A DNA stretch of 64,000 bases. It comes from Jatrophihabitans sp. GAS493 (lineage in GTDB: Bacteria; Actinomycetota; Actinomycetes; Mycobacteriales; Jatrophihabitantaceae). Below are positions 44,394 to 53,179 of the stretch, piece after piece (position 1 is the first letter of the stretch; each line of letters starts with the position of its first letter). The DNA lies in contig NZ_LT907982.1 in the NCBI RefSeq assembly GCF_900230215.1, forward strand, positions 4,387,568 through 4,451,567, given 5' to 3'. The notes below the pieces were generated by a model. The model was not told the origin of the DNA. It worked only from the letters and a program-made list of their open reading frames with translations, and did not search any database. The translations under genes were made by a program, and so were the position numbers.

Positions 44394-46838
44394 CTACGAT
44401 TCGAGCAATCCGCACGCGGTCGCGACTCGCAACGCCTCCGACCGACTGGAGACGCCGAGCTTGCGATAGATCGAAATGGCCTGACTTTTCACCGTGTTGG
44501 GCGAGACGAAGAGGCGCTGCGAAATCTCACGGAAGGTCAGGTGCGTCGGCAGGTAGGCCAAGACGCGAAGTTCCGCCGTGGAGAGTGTCATGGTGCCGGC
44601 GATGGTGTCCGTGGTTCTGGCCCGCAGTTCGCTGTCCAATCCGCCGAGACGCTGGTTGAGCGTGCCCAGGTCTGGCCGGCGACGCTGGATCTCCTGCGCG
44701 TCCTTCACCACGGTCCTGGCGCCGGCGAGATCCCCCAGCGCCTGATGAACCCGGGCCATGACGATCCGGGCCTGAACACCCAGCCAGGGCAGCGTGATGG
44801 TCGAGTCGGAGCGCAGCACGTGCGCGTGGGCCAGCGCTTCCCGGGAGCGTCGCGGATCGCCATTGTGGATCCCGAGTTCTGCCACCAGCGCGAAGGTCAG
44901 GATCTGGCTCGCGTCGTCGGAGATCTGAGCCGACAGCGCCGTGGCCCGGGCGAGCGCAGCGTGTTCAGCCGCCTCATCCCACTCGCCCGCTTCGGTGGCC
45001 AGCAGCCCCAGTTCGGCCTGGGCAACGCAGACCGACGGGGCGCGGTCACTGCCCGCTCCATCGATTACCTGCTCGAAGCCGTCGCGGGCCTCCGCCGTTC
45101 GCCCGGCTAGCAGCAGAGCAATGGACCTGCTCACCAGCGCGCCGCTGTACCACGGACTCGCCGCCGATTCGGCCATCAGGCAGTCGGTCGCGTCCGTCAG
45201 CATCTGGTTGACACCATGCGGCGCCAGCAGAGCCCGAGCGAAGGAGATCATCGACGAGAACGAGGCGGCATCCCCCGGCATCGGACCGTCGAACTTCACC
45301 TGCTCCGCGCGCTGCAACCAGCTGACGGCAGCCGGATCGCCGAGGAAGGCGAGGGTCACCGCGGTGTACACCGCGAGCGGCGGATAGGCCCGGATCGCGT
45401 CGTCATCGAAGGCCTCCAGCAATCGGACAACGCTGTGTATCCGCCCGCGAGCGATGTACGGCGCAACCAGATCACAGACGAGTTCACCGGCGACGGAGGT
45501 TGCCCCAGCGGCGTGGGCATGCTCGATCGCCTCCTCGACCCGTCCGTGCTGCTGCAGCCAGCAAGCCGCGCGCAGATGCAGCGATGGGAGCTCGTCGGGC
45601 TCGCGGCGGGCAAGTTCGGCCAGCAAGGCGTGCCGGAAGGGCGCGTGATATCGATACGACCTAGTCGCGGCATCGATCGGCACCACGAAGCGATTGCCGG
45701 TTGCCAGCTGCGCCAGAACGGCAGCGCTGTCAGACGTGCCGACGACGGCATCGCAGAGCGCCGGTGACGGCCGCTCCAGGATCGCCGACCGGGTGAGAAA
45801 CCGGACCCGGGAATCCGGCAGCCCGGCCAGGATCTCTTCGCGCACGTAGTCGGTGACCAACTCATCGGCCGCGCCGAGCGAACCGGCGGCGATCGCGCGG
45901 TCGGATCGCTTGCGCAGGGCGAGGGCGGCGAGGTAGAGCCCGGCCGGCCACCCCTCGGCCCAATCGTTGAGGCCGCTCGCCACATCCGCAGAGACGTTCA
46001 GACCAGCGTTACGCAGTAGCAGCAACGCCTCGGCATCGTCCATCGCAAGTTCGGGCACCCCGAGCTCCACGAGCCGCCCGGCGACCCGGGGCCGGGCCAG
46101 CGGGATGGGGGGCATGGCTCGGGCCGAGATCACGAGCTGGGCGTTGAGCGGCAACTGCAGAGCCATCATCGCCAGGATGTCGGTGGCCACCGGATCGCGG
46201 AGCAGGTGCGCGTCATCCAGGACGAGGGCGAACGAGGTCTCACTCGCTTCGACCGACCGCAGGAACGCGCGCACGTTGGTGGCCGGCAGGCCCGAGCCGG
46301 CGGAGCTCATTCGCCGATTCAGGGTGCCGCCCAACTCCAGGGCGTTGTCGACGGCGAAGGCAATGTCGGCGAGCAGGACGGCCGCATCGTTGTCCGTCTC
46401 GTCCAGGCAGATCCAGGCAATCCGGCGTTGTTGGCGCGCTGCCCACGCGGCGAGCAGCGTCGTCTTCCCGTCGCCCGGCGGCGCAATGACGGTCGCAATT
46501 GAGGATTCCGAGGTCGTGAGATGGGCGATCAGCCGTTCGCGGATGATGACATGCGCACCGACCGGGGGAACCACGAACTTCCGCTGCGCTGGCGGGTTGG
46601 GGCGATCTCCGAACCGGCGCTGCCAGTCGTGTCGGCTCTGCCGTGACGGCGCGGGGAGAGCACCGGCAGCACCGGCATCCCCGAGCGGCAACCCCTTGCT
46701 CGTCTCAAGCGTCGTCACCGACGGGATAGAGGCCAACGGGGTAGAGGCCGACGGGGTAGAGGCCAACGGGGTAGAGGCCGCAAGGAGGCCGAGGTCCGCG
46801 TCGAGGCCAGCGTCTGGCACATTTTTCAACGCTGTCAC
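44394..46838 (-). CDS. LAL-type LuxR regulator (second, 814 aa)
   Basis: The 814-aa protein has a low-complexity N-terminal tail, partly encoded by a 15-bp tandem repeat (ASTPL/ASTPS units, residues 21-40). It is followed by a STAND ATPase with Walker A APPGDGKTT (residues 119-127) and Walker B LVLDDAHLL (about 208-216). A helical repeat region and a LuxR helix-turn-helix complete it (LSTAELRVLAYLPTHL, then LFVSPNTVKSQAISIYRKLGVSSR). It is shorter than the first LAL. Two copies of the 17-bp palindrome flank the gene (44372 and 47463), making it a candidate regulator of the surrounding group. Confidence 0.92.
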   Translation of the reverse strand: MTALKNVPDAGLDADLGLLAASTPLASTPSASTPLASIPSVTTLETSKGLPLGDAGAAGALPAPSRQSRHDWQRRFGDRPNPPAQRKFVVPPVGAHVIIRERLIAHLTTSESSIATVIAPPGDGKTTLLAAWAARQQRRIAWICLDETDNDAAVLLADIAFAVDNALELGGTLNRRMSSAGSGLPATNVRAFLRSVEASETSFALVLDDAHLLRDPVATDILAMMALQLPLNAQLVISARAMPPIPLARPRVAGRLVELGVPELAMDDAEALLLLRNAGLNVSADVASGLNDWAEGWPAGLYLAALALRKRSDRAIAAGSLGAADELVTDYVREEILAGLPDSRVRFLTRSAILERPSPALCDAVVGTSDSAAVLAQLATGNRFVVPIDAATRSYRYHAPFRHALLAELARREPDELPSLHLRAACWLQQHGRVEEAIEHAHAAGATSVAGELVCDLVAPYIARGRIHSVVRLLEAFDDDAIRAYPPLAVYTAVTLAFLGDPAAVSWLQRAEQVKFDGPMPGDAASFSSMISFARALLAPHGVNQMLTDATDCLMAESAASPWYSGALVSRSIALLLAGRTAEARDGFEQVIDGAGSDRAPSVCVAQAELGLLATEAGEWDEAAEHAALARATALSAQISDDASQILTFALVAELGIHNGDPRRSREALAHAHVLRSDSTITLPWLGVQARIVMARVHQALGDLAGARTVVKDAQEIQRRRPDLGTLNQRLGGLDSELRARTTDTIAGTMTLSTAELRVLAYLPTHLTFREISQRLFVSPNTVKSQAISIYRKLGVSSRSEALRVATACGLLES
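46726..46785. repeat. 15-bp tandem repeat in the LAL N-terminus
   Basis: Four units of about GTAGAGGCCRACGGG (46726-46740, 46741-46755, 46756-46770, 46771-46785) encode the Ala-Ser-Thr-Pro-Leu/Ser repeats. The unit keeps the frame. Confidence 0.85.
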
Positions 46839-47151
46839 ATTGAGCTCCCAACTACCGATTTGGAACCGCCGGGTCTACTCCGGGTAGGGCCTCGAACAGG
46901 ACGACGCAGAAATACTATGGTACCGAACTGCACCGGCGATAGATTTCTTCCGTCTCGATTTCGCAGCATTTCAATTTCCGGTCCGAGACCGCTTCTCGCC
47001 ACCAATTCCGGGGCCGTCGGCGGCATCCGAGCATCGACCAGAAACAATGCGACCGACTAACTGTTGCACGAACAACCGTTCCTTGCTCAACCTCGTGCGC
47101 TCCAAATACACAGCAGGCGGGCCGCGGCTAGACCAGCAAACACGGGAGTAG

Positions 47152-47313
47152 ATGGTGCTGGCCGGGCTAGTGGCCGAAAACGAAAGGCGCCGGAATTCCC
47201 GGCATACGAAGAAAGGCGCCATTAATGAATTGGTGACACTGCTGTCGCTTTCGGTTGCCCCCTTGGCGAACAAACGCGCAATTCACGCGTGCCGGATCCT
47301 TGAATCACCCTGA
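47152..47313 (+). CDS. Possible 53-aa small protein
   Basis: ATG at 47152 is preceded by GGGAG, and the frame runs 53 codons to TGA at 47311-47313 (MVLAGLVAENERRRNSRHTK at the start, INELVTLLSLSVAP in the middle). It shows no known family and codon use is not strongly actinobacterial, so it may be chance. Confidence 0.2.
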   Translation: MVLAGLVAENERRRNSRHTKKGAINELVTLLSLSVAPLANKRAIHACRILESP

Positions 47314-47462
47314 GAGGGTGAGGCCAATTGCCCTTCGCATCCTCTTCGCTCGGTCAATGCCACGGATCGACTTCGCAATACCGGCCGGTAACAAGTGCCT
47401 ATTCGGGCCACCCGCCGGGCGATCGGCCGCGCTGGCCGCCACCCGGAACGGAGGGGTGCAAC

Positions 47463-47479
47463 TCATCCGCTTCGGATGA
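47463..47479. promoter_or_regulatory. 17-bp palindromic operator candidate, copy 3 (perfect)
   Basis: TCATCCGCTTCGGATGA has perfect 7-bp arms around CTT and lies 66 bases before the Abhydrolase_9 start. Confidence 0.65.
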
Positions 47480-47545
47480 CGCTGCCCGGAGCGCGGCGGA
47501 GCAGGATGCCTAGATGGAATCCGCGTCCGCAGGAAGGCACCGCCG

Positions 47546-49375
47546 GTGACGAGTACCAACGAGCCGGAGGTCTCAGACGAGCCGGAGGCGTCCGAGACGT
47601 CCGAGACGTCCGGCATCGACACCGATCGGGCTGTCACCACCGCCGACAACAATCGGGCGATCACCACCACCGACACCGATCAAGCCGACACCGATCAGAC
47701 GGTCACCGATCAGCCGGTCACCGATGCGCCGATCCGTCGCAGCTGGCGCCGTGCGCTGGTCACTTACACGCTTCCGGGGTGTTGGCTCGGGCTCATCTTC
47801 GCCTGTCTTTCGTTCACGCCGTCGCTGCTGCCTCGCGGTGGGGTCGTCCAGGGCCTGGTGGTCGGTATCAACGCCGCCATCGGCTACGGGCTCGGGGTGA
47901 TGGCCGCCTCGATCTGGCGTGCGTTCGCTGATCGCGGGCCGCGTCCGGCCCGGCGCTGGGCCTGGCGGGCCTTCTTCATCGCCGGCGCCACCCTCTTCGT
48001 CGTGATGTTCGCGCTGGGACAGTACTGGCAGCACGAGATTCGACAGTTGATGGGGGTTACCGAATACAGCATTCCCTACGTCATTCTCTCGCCGTTCATC
48101 GCCGCCGCGACCTTCATCGGGCTCGTGCTCATCGGGCGGGGTGTGCGCGGGATCTATCGCTGGGCGGCCCGGGTGCTGCGGCGTTGGATCGGTCCGCGCG
48201 CGGCGTCGGTGGTCGGTTGGATACTGGCCGCCGGGGTCACCTATCTGGTCATCACCGGACTGCTGCTGGACGGGCTGGTCGGGCTAGCCAACGACGCCTT
48301 CTCGGTGAAGGACACCACGACCGACGAGGGCGTCCATCAGCCGACCACCAGCCTGCGTTCGGGCGGCCCCGAGTCACTGGTCCCCTGGGATTCACTGGGG
48401 CGCCAGGGACGGAAGTTCACCGGTCTCGGGCCCACGGCCAGTCAGATCACCGAGGTCACCCACCAGCCGGCCCAGGAACCGATCCGCATCTACGCCGGTC
48501 TGCAGTCGGCCGACGACGCGGAGGCTCGGGCCACCCTGGCCGTCCAGGACCTCGAACGCGCCGGCGGCTTCAAGCGCAAGAACCTACTCATCGTGACCAC
48601 GACCGGTAGCGGCTGGGTCGACCCGGCCTCAGTCGACACCTTCGAATATCTCAGCGACGGCGACTCCGCGTCGGTGGCCATCCAGTACTCGTATCTGCCG
48701 TCGTGGATCTCGTATCTGGTCGATCAGTCGAAGGCCCGTGAAGCGGGGCGGAGTCTCTTCGACGCGGTCTATGACCAGTGGTCGAAGCTGCCCGAGAACG
48801 CCCGCCCCCGGCTCTTCGTCGCCGGCGAGAGCTTGGGCTCCTTCGGCGGCGAGGCCGCCTTCAGCGGCGAATACGACCTGCGCAACCGCACCAACGGCAC
48901 CCTCTTCGCCGGACCGCCGAACTTCAACACGCTGTTTCGGGAGTTCAGCGACCACCGAGACGCCAGCAGTCCCGAGGTCGAGCCGGTGTACAAGAACGGG
49001 CGGACGGTGCGATTCGCGAACGACCCGAGCGTCTCGATACCGCCGACCGATCAGCCCTGGGACGGCACCCGGGTGCTGTACCTGATGCACCCGTCTGACC
49101 CGATCGTGTGGTGGAGCCCGAACCTGATCCTGCACAAGCCGGATTGGATCAGCCAGACGCCCGGAAGCGACGTGCTCAAGGGGATCGTCTGGATGCCCTT
49201 CGTGACGTTCTGGCAGATCACCGCCGATCTGCCGTTCTCCACCGGCGTCCCGGGCGGCCACGGACACAAGTACACGACCGAGTACGTGGACGGCTGGAAC
49301 GCGGTCCTGCAACCCACCGGCATCACCTCAGCAGACCTCGACAAGCTGAAGGAAGTGATCAGCTCCGGGAACTGA
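47546..49375 (+). CDS. Membrane-anchored alpha/beta hydrolase (Abhydrolase_9 family)
   Basis: The 609-aa protein (GTG start) opens with an acidic, Asp/Thr/Glu-rich tail of about 60 residues that contains short internal repeats. Four membrane segments follow (about residues 70-90, 98-115, 135-155 and 170-195, matching Abhydrolase_9_N), and one more near 220-245. The cytoplasmic or periplasmic hydrolase half has RIYAGLQSADDAEARATLAV and the nucleophile motif FVAGESLGSFGGEAAF near residue 430. Related mycobacterial proteins (Rv1069c type) are of unknown substrate. A copy of the 17-bp palindrome precedes it. Confidence 0.87.
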   Translation: MTSTNEPEVSDEPEASETSETSGIDTDRAVTTADNNRAITTTDTDQADTDQTVTDQPVTDAPIRRSWRRALVTYTLPGCWLGLIFACLSFTPSLLPRGGVVQGLVVGINAAIGYGLGVMAASIWRAFADRGPRPARRWAWRAFFIAGATLFVVMFALGQYWQHEIRQLMGVTEYSIPYVILSPFIAAATFIGLVLIGRGVRGIYRWAARVLRRWIGPRAASVVGWILAAGVTYLVITGLLLDGLVGLANDAFSVKDTTTDEGVHQPTTSLRSGGPESLVPWDSLGRQGRKFTGLGPTASQITEVTHQPAQEPIRIYAGLQSADDAEARATLAVQDLERAGGFKRKNLLIVTTTGSGWVDPASVDTFEYLSDGDSASVAIQYSYLPSWISYLVDQSKAREAGRSLFDAVYDQWSKLPENARPRLFVAGESLGSFGGEAAFSGEYDLRNRTNGTLFAGPPNFNTLFREFSDHRDASSPEVEPVYKNGRTVRFANDPSVSIPPTDQPWDGTRVLYLMHPSDPIVWWSPNLILHKPDWISQTPGSDVLKGIVWMPFVTFWQITADLPFSTGVPGGHGHKYTTEYVDGWNAVLQPTGITSADLDKLKEVISSGN

Positions 49376-49424
49376 CGGCGTGACCGTAGGCGAGACAGAG
49401 ACCAGACCGGCCAGGAGGTAGCGC

Positions 49425-50147
49425 ATGACACCGTCCGGCGATGACACCCCGGGGCGACACCGGATGCAGCCAATCATCGAGGCGGTGTACGCACCAGGCC
49501 GCTACGGACTGGTCGTGCTGCTGATCCTGCTGACCTACGCCCTCTCCGTCTCACTGACGCAGTCGTGGGGGGCCTCGGTGGTGCTCGCAGTGCAGATCGC
49601 AACCGTGTGGCTGATCCTCCGTACCTCCGAGGCCCGAAGAGGCTTACAACTGGTGGCCGACATTGCCCTCGTCATCGCAATCGTCGCAGCGATTCTGGGT
49701 CTATTTCTGCACCGCGAGACCAGCCAGCGAATCCTTCCGGCGATCAGCGGGATGCTCTACGTGGTCGCCCCCTTCTCGATCGGGCGGCATCTGGTGCGCC
49801 GCCGCACGATCGACGGCGAGACGGTGCTGGGCGCGCTGGCGACCTACCTCCTCATCGGAATGTCCTTTGCGTTCATCTATCGAACGGTGGGCGCCAACCA
49901 GTCCGGGCCCTTCTTCGGATCGCAGGGCGAAGGTTCCGTCCCGGAGGATCTGTTCTTCTCCTTCACCACCCTCACCACAACCGGCTACGGCAACCTCGTG
50001 CCGGCCGACAATCCCGGTCAGAGCCTCGCCGTCGCCGAGATGCTCATCGGCCAGCTCTTCCTGGTCACTGCGGTGGCCAAAGTGGTCAACTCCTTCCGAC
50101 CGGCACGACGACCAGGCAACCCGCCAGAATCGGACGACACACCATGA
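49425..50147 (+). CDS. Ion channel (two-pore-helix K+ channel type)
   Basis: The 240-aa protein has four or so membrane segments and a P-loop with the potassium selectivity filter TTTGYGN (about residues 184-190), preceded by the pore helix EDLFFSFTTL and followed by LFLVTAVAKVVNSF. It follows AGGAGGTAGCGC. It lacks RCK or cyclic-nucleotide domains, so gating is not obvious. It overlaps the next MFS gene by ATGA, and MFS overlaps ThrE the same way, so K+ flow and two exporters appear to be co-expressed. Confidence 0.92.
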   Translation: MTPSGDDTPGRHRMQPIIEAVYAPGRYGLVVLLILLTYALSVSLTQSWGASVVLAVQIATVWLILRTSEARRGLQLVADIALVIAIVAAILGLFLHRETSQRILPAISGMLYVVAPFSIGRHLVRRRTIDGETVLGALATYLLIGMSFAFIYRTVGANQSGPFFGSQGEGSVPEDLFFSFTTLTTTGYGNLVPADNPGQSLAVAEMLIGQLFLVTAVAKVVNSFRPARRPGNPPESDDTP

Positions 50148-51742
50148 GCACTGAAGGCCGAGCGGCGGCTCCCGCCGAGAGCACCGCCAGCCCACGGCTG
50201 GCCGTGCTGCTGGCCGCCGCGATGTTCGTCCTCGTCGTCGACACGTCTTTCATGAACGTCTCGATCTCGGCGGTGGTTCGGGATCTGGACACGACGGCCA
50301 GCGGCCTGCAGTCAGCCATTGCCCTGGAGGCGCTCGTCTCGGCCGCCTTCATCCTGATCAACTCCAAGGTCGGCGACCTCATCGGGCGCAAGCGTGCCTA
50401 TGTCATCGGGCTGGTGGCGTATGCCATCGGCGCGACCGCGATGACGCTCACCCAGAGCCTCGGGCCGGTCATCTTCTTCTGGGCGATCATCGGCGGCCTC
50501 GGGGCGTCTCTCCTGTTACCGGCGATGCAGTCGCTCATCCACGGCAATTTCACCGGCGCGGCCCAGAAGAAGACGTATGCGCTGGTGGGCGCCTCCGCCG
50601 CCATCGCGGCCGCCATCGGCCCGCTTCTCGGCGGATTCGTGACAACGTACCTCTCCTGGCGGGTCGGTTTCGGGCTGGAGGTCGTCATCATCCTGGTCGT
50701 CCTGTCGCAGATCCGCCTGGTGAAGGATGTGCCTTACACCGGGCCCCGTCACGTCGATCTGGTCGGCGCCGTCCTCTCCGTGGTCGGTATGGGCGGGGTC
50801 GTACTGGCGATTCTGGTCTGGCAGGAGGGTGGCGGCTACGTCGGCCTCATCATCGCCGTCGGTGTCGTCAGCCTGGGCGCCTTCGCCTACTGGCTGGTTA
50901 TCCGTAAGCGTCAGGGAAAGCCCACCCTGTTGGACCCAGCACTCTTCAAACACCTGGCCTTCCGGATCGGCGTCACCCAGCAGATGCTGCAGCAGATCAC
51001 CCTGGGCGGGGCGATGATCGCCCTGCCGCTGTTCCTGCAGATGACGTTGGAGTACAACGCAATGCAGGCCGGGTTGGCGCTCGCCCCACTCTCGCTCTCC
51101 ATGTTCGGGGTGGCGATGCTCGCCGGTCGCAAGGCCGGAAACCGCCGCCCGGCCAACATCGTGCTGGCCGGCTTCGCCATGTGCACCGTCGGCATCGCGG
51201 TCATCATTCCGCTGGTACCGCGGGTGAACTCGGGCTGGTACCTGGCGATCCCGCTGGTGGTCACCGGCGCCGGGCTCGGTCTGCTCGTCTCTCAGCTCAA
51301 CAACTTCACGCTGGCCCCGATCGCCGAGGAACGGGTCAGCGAAGCCGCGGGGGTGAACTCCGCCGCCGGGTCGTTCGGCCTCTCCTTCGGGCTGGCCGTG
51401 GCCGGCGGGCTGATGCTGTGGATCCTGGCGGTGAGCTTCACCCACCTGACCTATGCCAGTCCGACGATCCCGGCGGCCCAGCAGCACCAGATCGCGGACA
51501 AACTCGAGACCGACGCCCAGGTCATGAGTAACACCGAACTGCAGCACCAGATCGCCGACGAACCCCAGGAGATCCAGGACGCGGTTCTCTCGATCAACAC
51601 CGACGCCCGCAACCGTTCACTGCAGATCGCGCTCATCGTTCCGGCCGCCGCCAGCTTGCTTGGTCTGGGCAACTCGCTGCGCATGCGCCGCCTCCCCGAC
51701 CCCAAGCCATCGGCCGCCCGGGAGGGTCTCGACTTCGGATGA
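50144..51742 (+). CDS. DHA2-type MFS exporter
   Basis: The 532-aa protein starts at the ATG overlapping the channel stop. It has 14 predicted membrane helices as in the DHA2 drug:H+ antiporters. Motif A is seen as KVGDLIGRKRAYVIGLV; LVVDTSFMNVSISAVVRDL is the DHA2 motif D1 equivalent. A C-terminal soluble loop (QQHQIADKLETDAQ through ELQHQIADEPQE) contains a duplicated QHQIAD segment. It is likely an efflux pump, with substrate unknown. Confidence 0.9.
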   Translation: MSTEGRAAAPAESTASPRLAVLLAAAMFVLVVDTSFMNVSISAVVRDLDTTASGLQSAIALEALVSAAFILINSKVGDLIGRKRAYVIGLVAYAIGATAMTLTQSLGPVIFFWAIIGGLGASLLLPAMQSLIHGNFTGAAQKKTYALVGASAAIAAAIGPLLGGFVTTYLSWRVGFGLEVVIILVVLSQIRLVKDVPYTGPRHVDLVGAVLSVVGMGGVVLAILVWQEGGGYVGLIIAVGVVSLGAFAYWLVIRKRQGKPTLLDPALFKHLAFRIGVTQQMLQQITLGGAMIALPLFLQMTLEYNAMQAGLALAPLSLSMFGVAMLAGRKAGNRRPANIVLAGFAMCTVGIAVIIPLVPRVNSGWYLAIPLVVTGAGLGLLVSQLNNFTLAPIAEERVSEAAGVNSAAGSFGLSFGLAVAGGLMLWILAVSFTHLTYASPTIPAAQQHQIADKLETDAQVMSNTELQHQIADEPQEIQDAVLSINTDARNRSLQIALIVPAAASLLGLGNSLRMRRLPDPKPSAAREGLDFG

Positions 51743-53106
51743 GTGAGCTCAGCCCCGACGACTCCGGTGAAACCGACCGGGCTGCCGCGGCGTCTGCTCA
51801 CAGTCGTGGGCGGAGCAGCGCGGCCCAGCGAACCATCCTGTATGAGTTCGTGCTGGAGATGGGCCGCGCGCTGAGCCTCGCCGGCACCGCGGTGAGCGAG
51901 ACCCAGGACCGGCTCCTGCAGATCGCCGCGGCCAACGGGGTGCGCGATGCGCAGGTGGTCGTCCTCCCGACGACTCTCATGGTCGCGCTCGGACACGCGC
52001 GACGGGCCACGGTGGAGGTGATCCCTCAGCGCACCGGCGCCTTACGTCTGGATCAGATCTCCGCGCTCTACGAAATCGTCAAGCGGGCCGAGGCCGGAAC
52101 GGTCACTCCCGAGGACGGCTTGGAGCAGCTACGAGCCGTGGACGCGATGAGACCGCGCTTCGGCCCGGTGATCACCATCTTCGGCCACACCCTGATGACG
52201 GTCGCGCTCTGCCTGCTGCTCAAGCCCACCCTTCCCGATGTAGCGGCCGCCGCGGTCTTCGGGGTGCTCGTCGGCGTGCTGGCCCTGGTCTCCCGCGGCC
52301 GCCACACGCTGACCGTCCTCATTCCGATAGTCGCCGCGCTCGTCGTCTCCGCGCTGACGTTTCTGGCCATCCAGCACGGGGTGGCCGACCTCGGCCTGCC
52401 GGTGCTGATCGCTCCGCTGGTGACCTTCCTCCCCGGCGCGGCCCTCACCACCGCCACCGTCGAGCTCGCCTCTGGCGAGATGGTCGCCGGATCCAGCCGG
52501 TTGGTCTTCGGCGGCCTGCAACTGCTGCTGCTGGCCTTCGGGATCGTCGCCGGCGCCGAGATCGCCGGGCCGGTCGGGGCCGACGCGTTGCACAGCCCGG
52601 ATCGTCACATGCTCGGCTCCTGGGCCCCCTGGCTCGGTGTGCTTGTCTTCGGCCTCGCTGCGGCGGTGTACTTCTCGGCGCCGCGCGGCGCTACCCGCTG
52701 GCTGCTGCTGGTTCTCTTCGTGGCCTGGGGCGGTCAACTCGCCGGTGACCACCTCATCGGCTCGAGCGCGAGCGGATTCTGTGGTGCGCTGGCGATGACC
52801 CCGGTCGCGCTCGCCGTGGCTCGCTTACCGAGTGGTCCACCGTCGCAGGTCACCTTCCTCCCCGCCTTCTGGATGCTCGTCCCCGGTGCGCTGGGGCTGA
52901 TCAGCACGACCGAGCTGCTCGGGAATGTCTCGACCCTCTCCCCGACCGCTTTGATCCAGCCGGTCGTATCAATCGTCGCGATCGCCCTCGGTGTCCTCTG
53001 CGGTGTCTCGCTCTACCGAGCCGGGGCGACCGGCGCTACGCGCATCCCGGAGTGGCAGCGGGCGATCGTCGAGACCTCCAAGCGACGCCCACCGCCGGGT
53101 GGCTAG
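51739..53106 (+). CDS. Threonine/serine exporter family protein (ThrE type)
   Basis: The 455-aa protein starts by ATGA overlap. It has the ThrE N-terminal domain with LEMGRALSLAGTAVSETQDRL and VVVLPTTLMVALGH, then about ten membrane segments including the ThrE_2 part (from WAPWLGVLVFGLAAAVYF). ThrE exports threonine and serine in corynebacteria. It completes the channel-MFS-ThrE operon. Its TAG stop begins a 17-bp tandem repeat. Confidence 0.9.
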   Translation: MSELSPDDSGETDRAAAASAHSRGRSSAAQRTILYEFVLEMGRALSLAGTAVSETQDRLLQIAAANGVRDAQVVVLPTTLMVALGHARRATVEVIPQRTGALRLDQISALYEIVKRAEAGTVTPEDGLEQLRAVDAMRPRFGPVITIFGHTLMTVALCLLLKPTLPDVAAAAVFGVLVGVLALVSRGRHTLTVLIPIVAALVVSALTFLAIQHGVADLGLPVLIAPLVTFLPGAALTTATVELASGEMVAGSSRLVFGGLQLLLLAFGIVAGAEIAGPVGADALHSPDRHMLGSWAPWLGVLVFGLAAAVYFSAPRGATRWLLLVLFVAWGGQLAGDHLIGSSASGFCGALAMTPVALAVARLPSGPPSQVTFLPAFWMLVPGALGLISTTELLGNVSTLSPTALIQPVVSIVAIALGVLCGVSLYRAGATGATRIPEWQRAIVETSKRRPPPGG

Positions 53107-53169
53107 CCGGCACTGACTGTTAGCCGGCACTGACTGTTAGCCGGCACTGACTGTTAGCCAGCACTGACT
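53104..53169. repeat. 17-bp tandem repeat starting at the ThrE stop codon
   Basis: TAGCCGGCACTGACTGT occurs at 53104-53120, 53121-53137 and 53138-53154; a fourth, one-mismatch, 15-base copy ends at 53169. The first TAG is the ThrE stop codon. It fills the gap to the convergent M24 gene. Confidence 0.9.
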
Positions 53170-53179
53170 CGCTGACGCT

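Larger units (their letters stand above)
46839..47545. other. 707-base intergenic region, relatively AT-rich
   Basis: This is the longest gap of the window, between the divergent second LAL and Abhydrolase_9 genes. The part at about 46900-47090 is richer in A/T than the coding DNA around it. It holds a GAAAGGCGCC direct repeat (47182-47191 and 47211-47220), a possible 53-codon reading frame and the palindrome at 47463-47479. No RNA gene or mobile element is recognisable. Confidence 0.6.

Noticed and set aside
49565-50143. Upstream extension of the MFS gene at 50144
   Set aside because: It runs through the ion-channel gene in another frame; the ATG overlapping the channel stop fits the operon style and family start.
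53104-53169. Possible CRISPR array
   Set aside because: The 17-bp units are directly adjacent with no spacers, and no cas genes are present.
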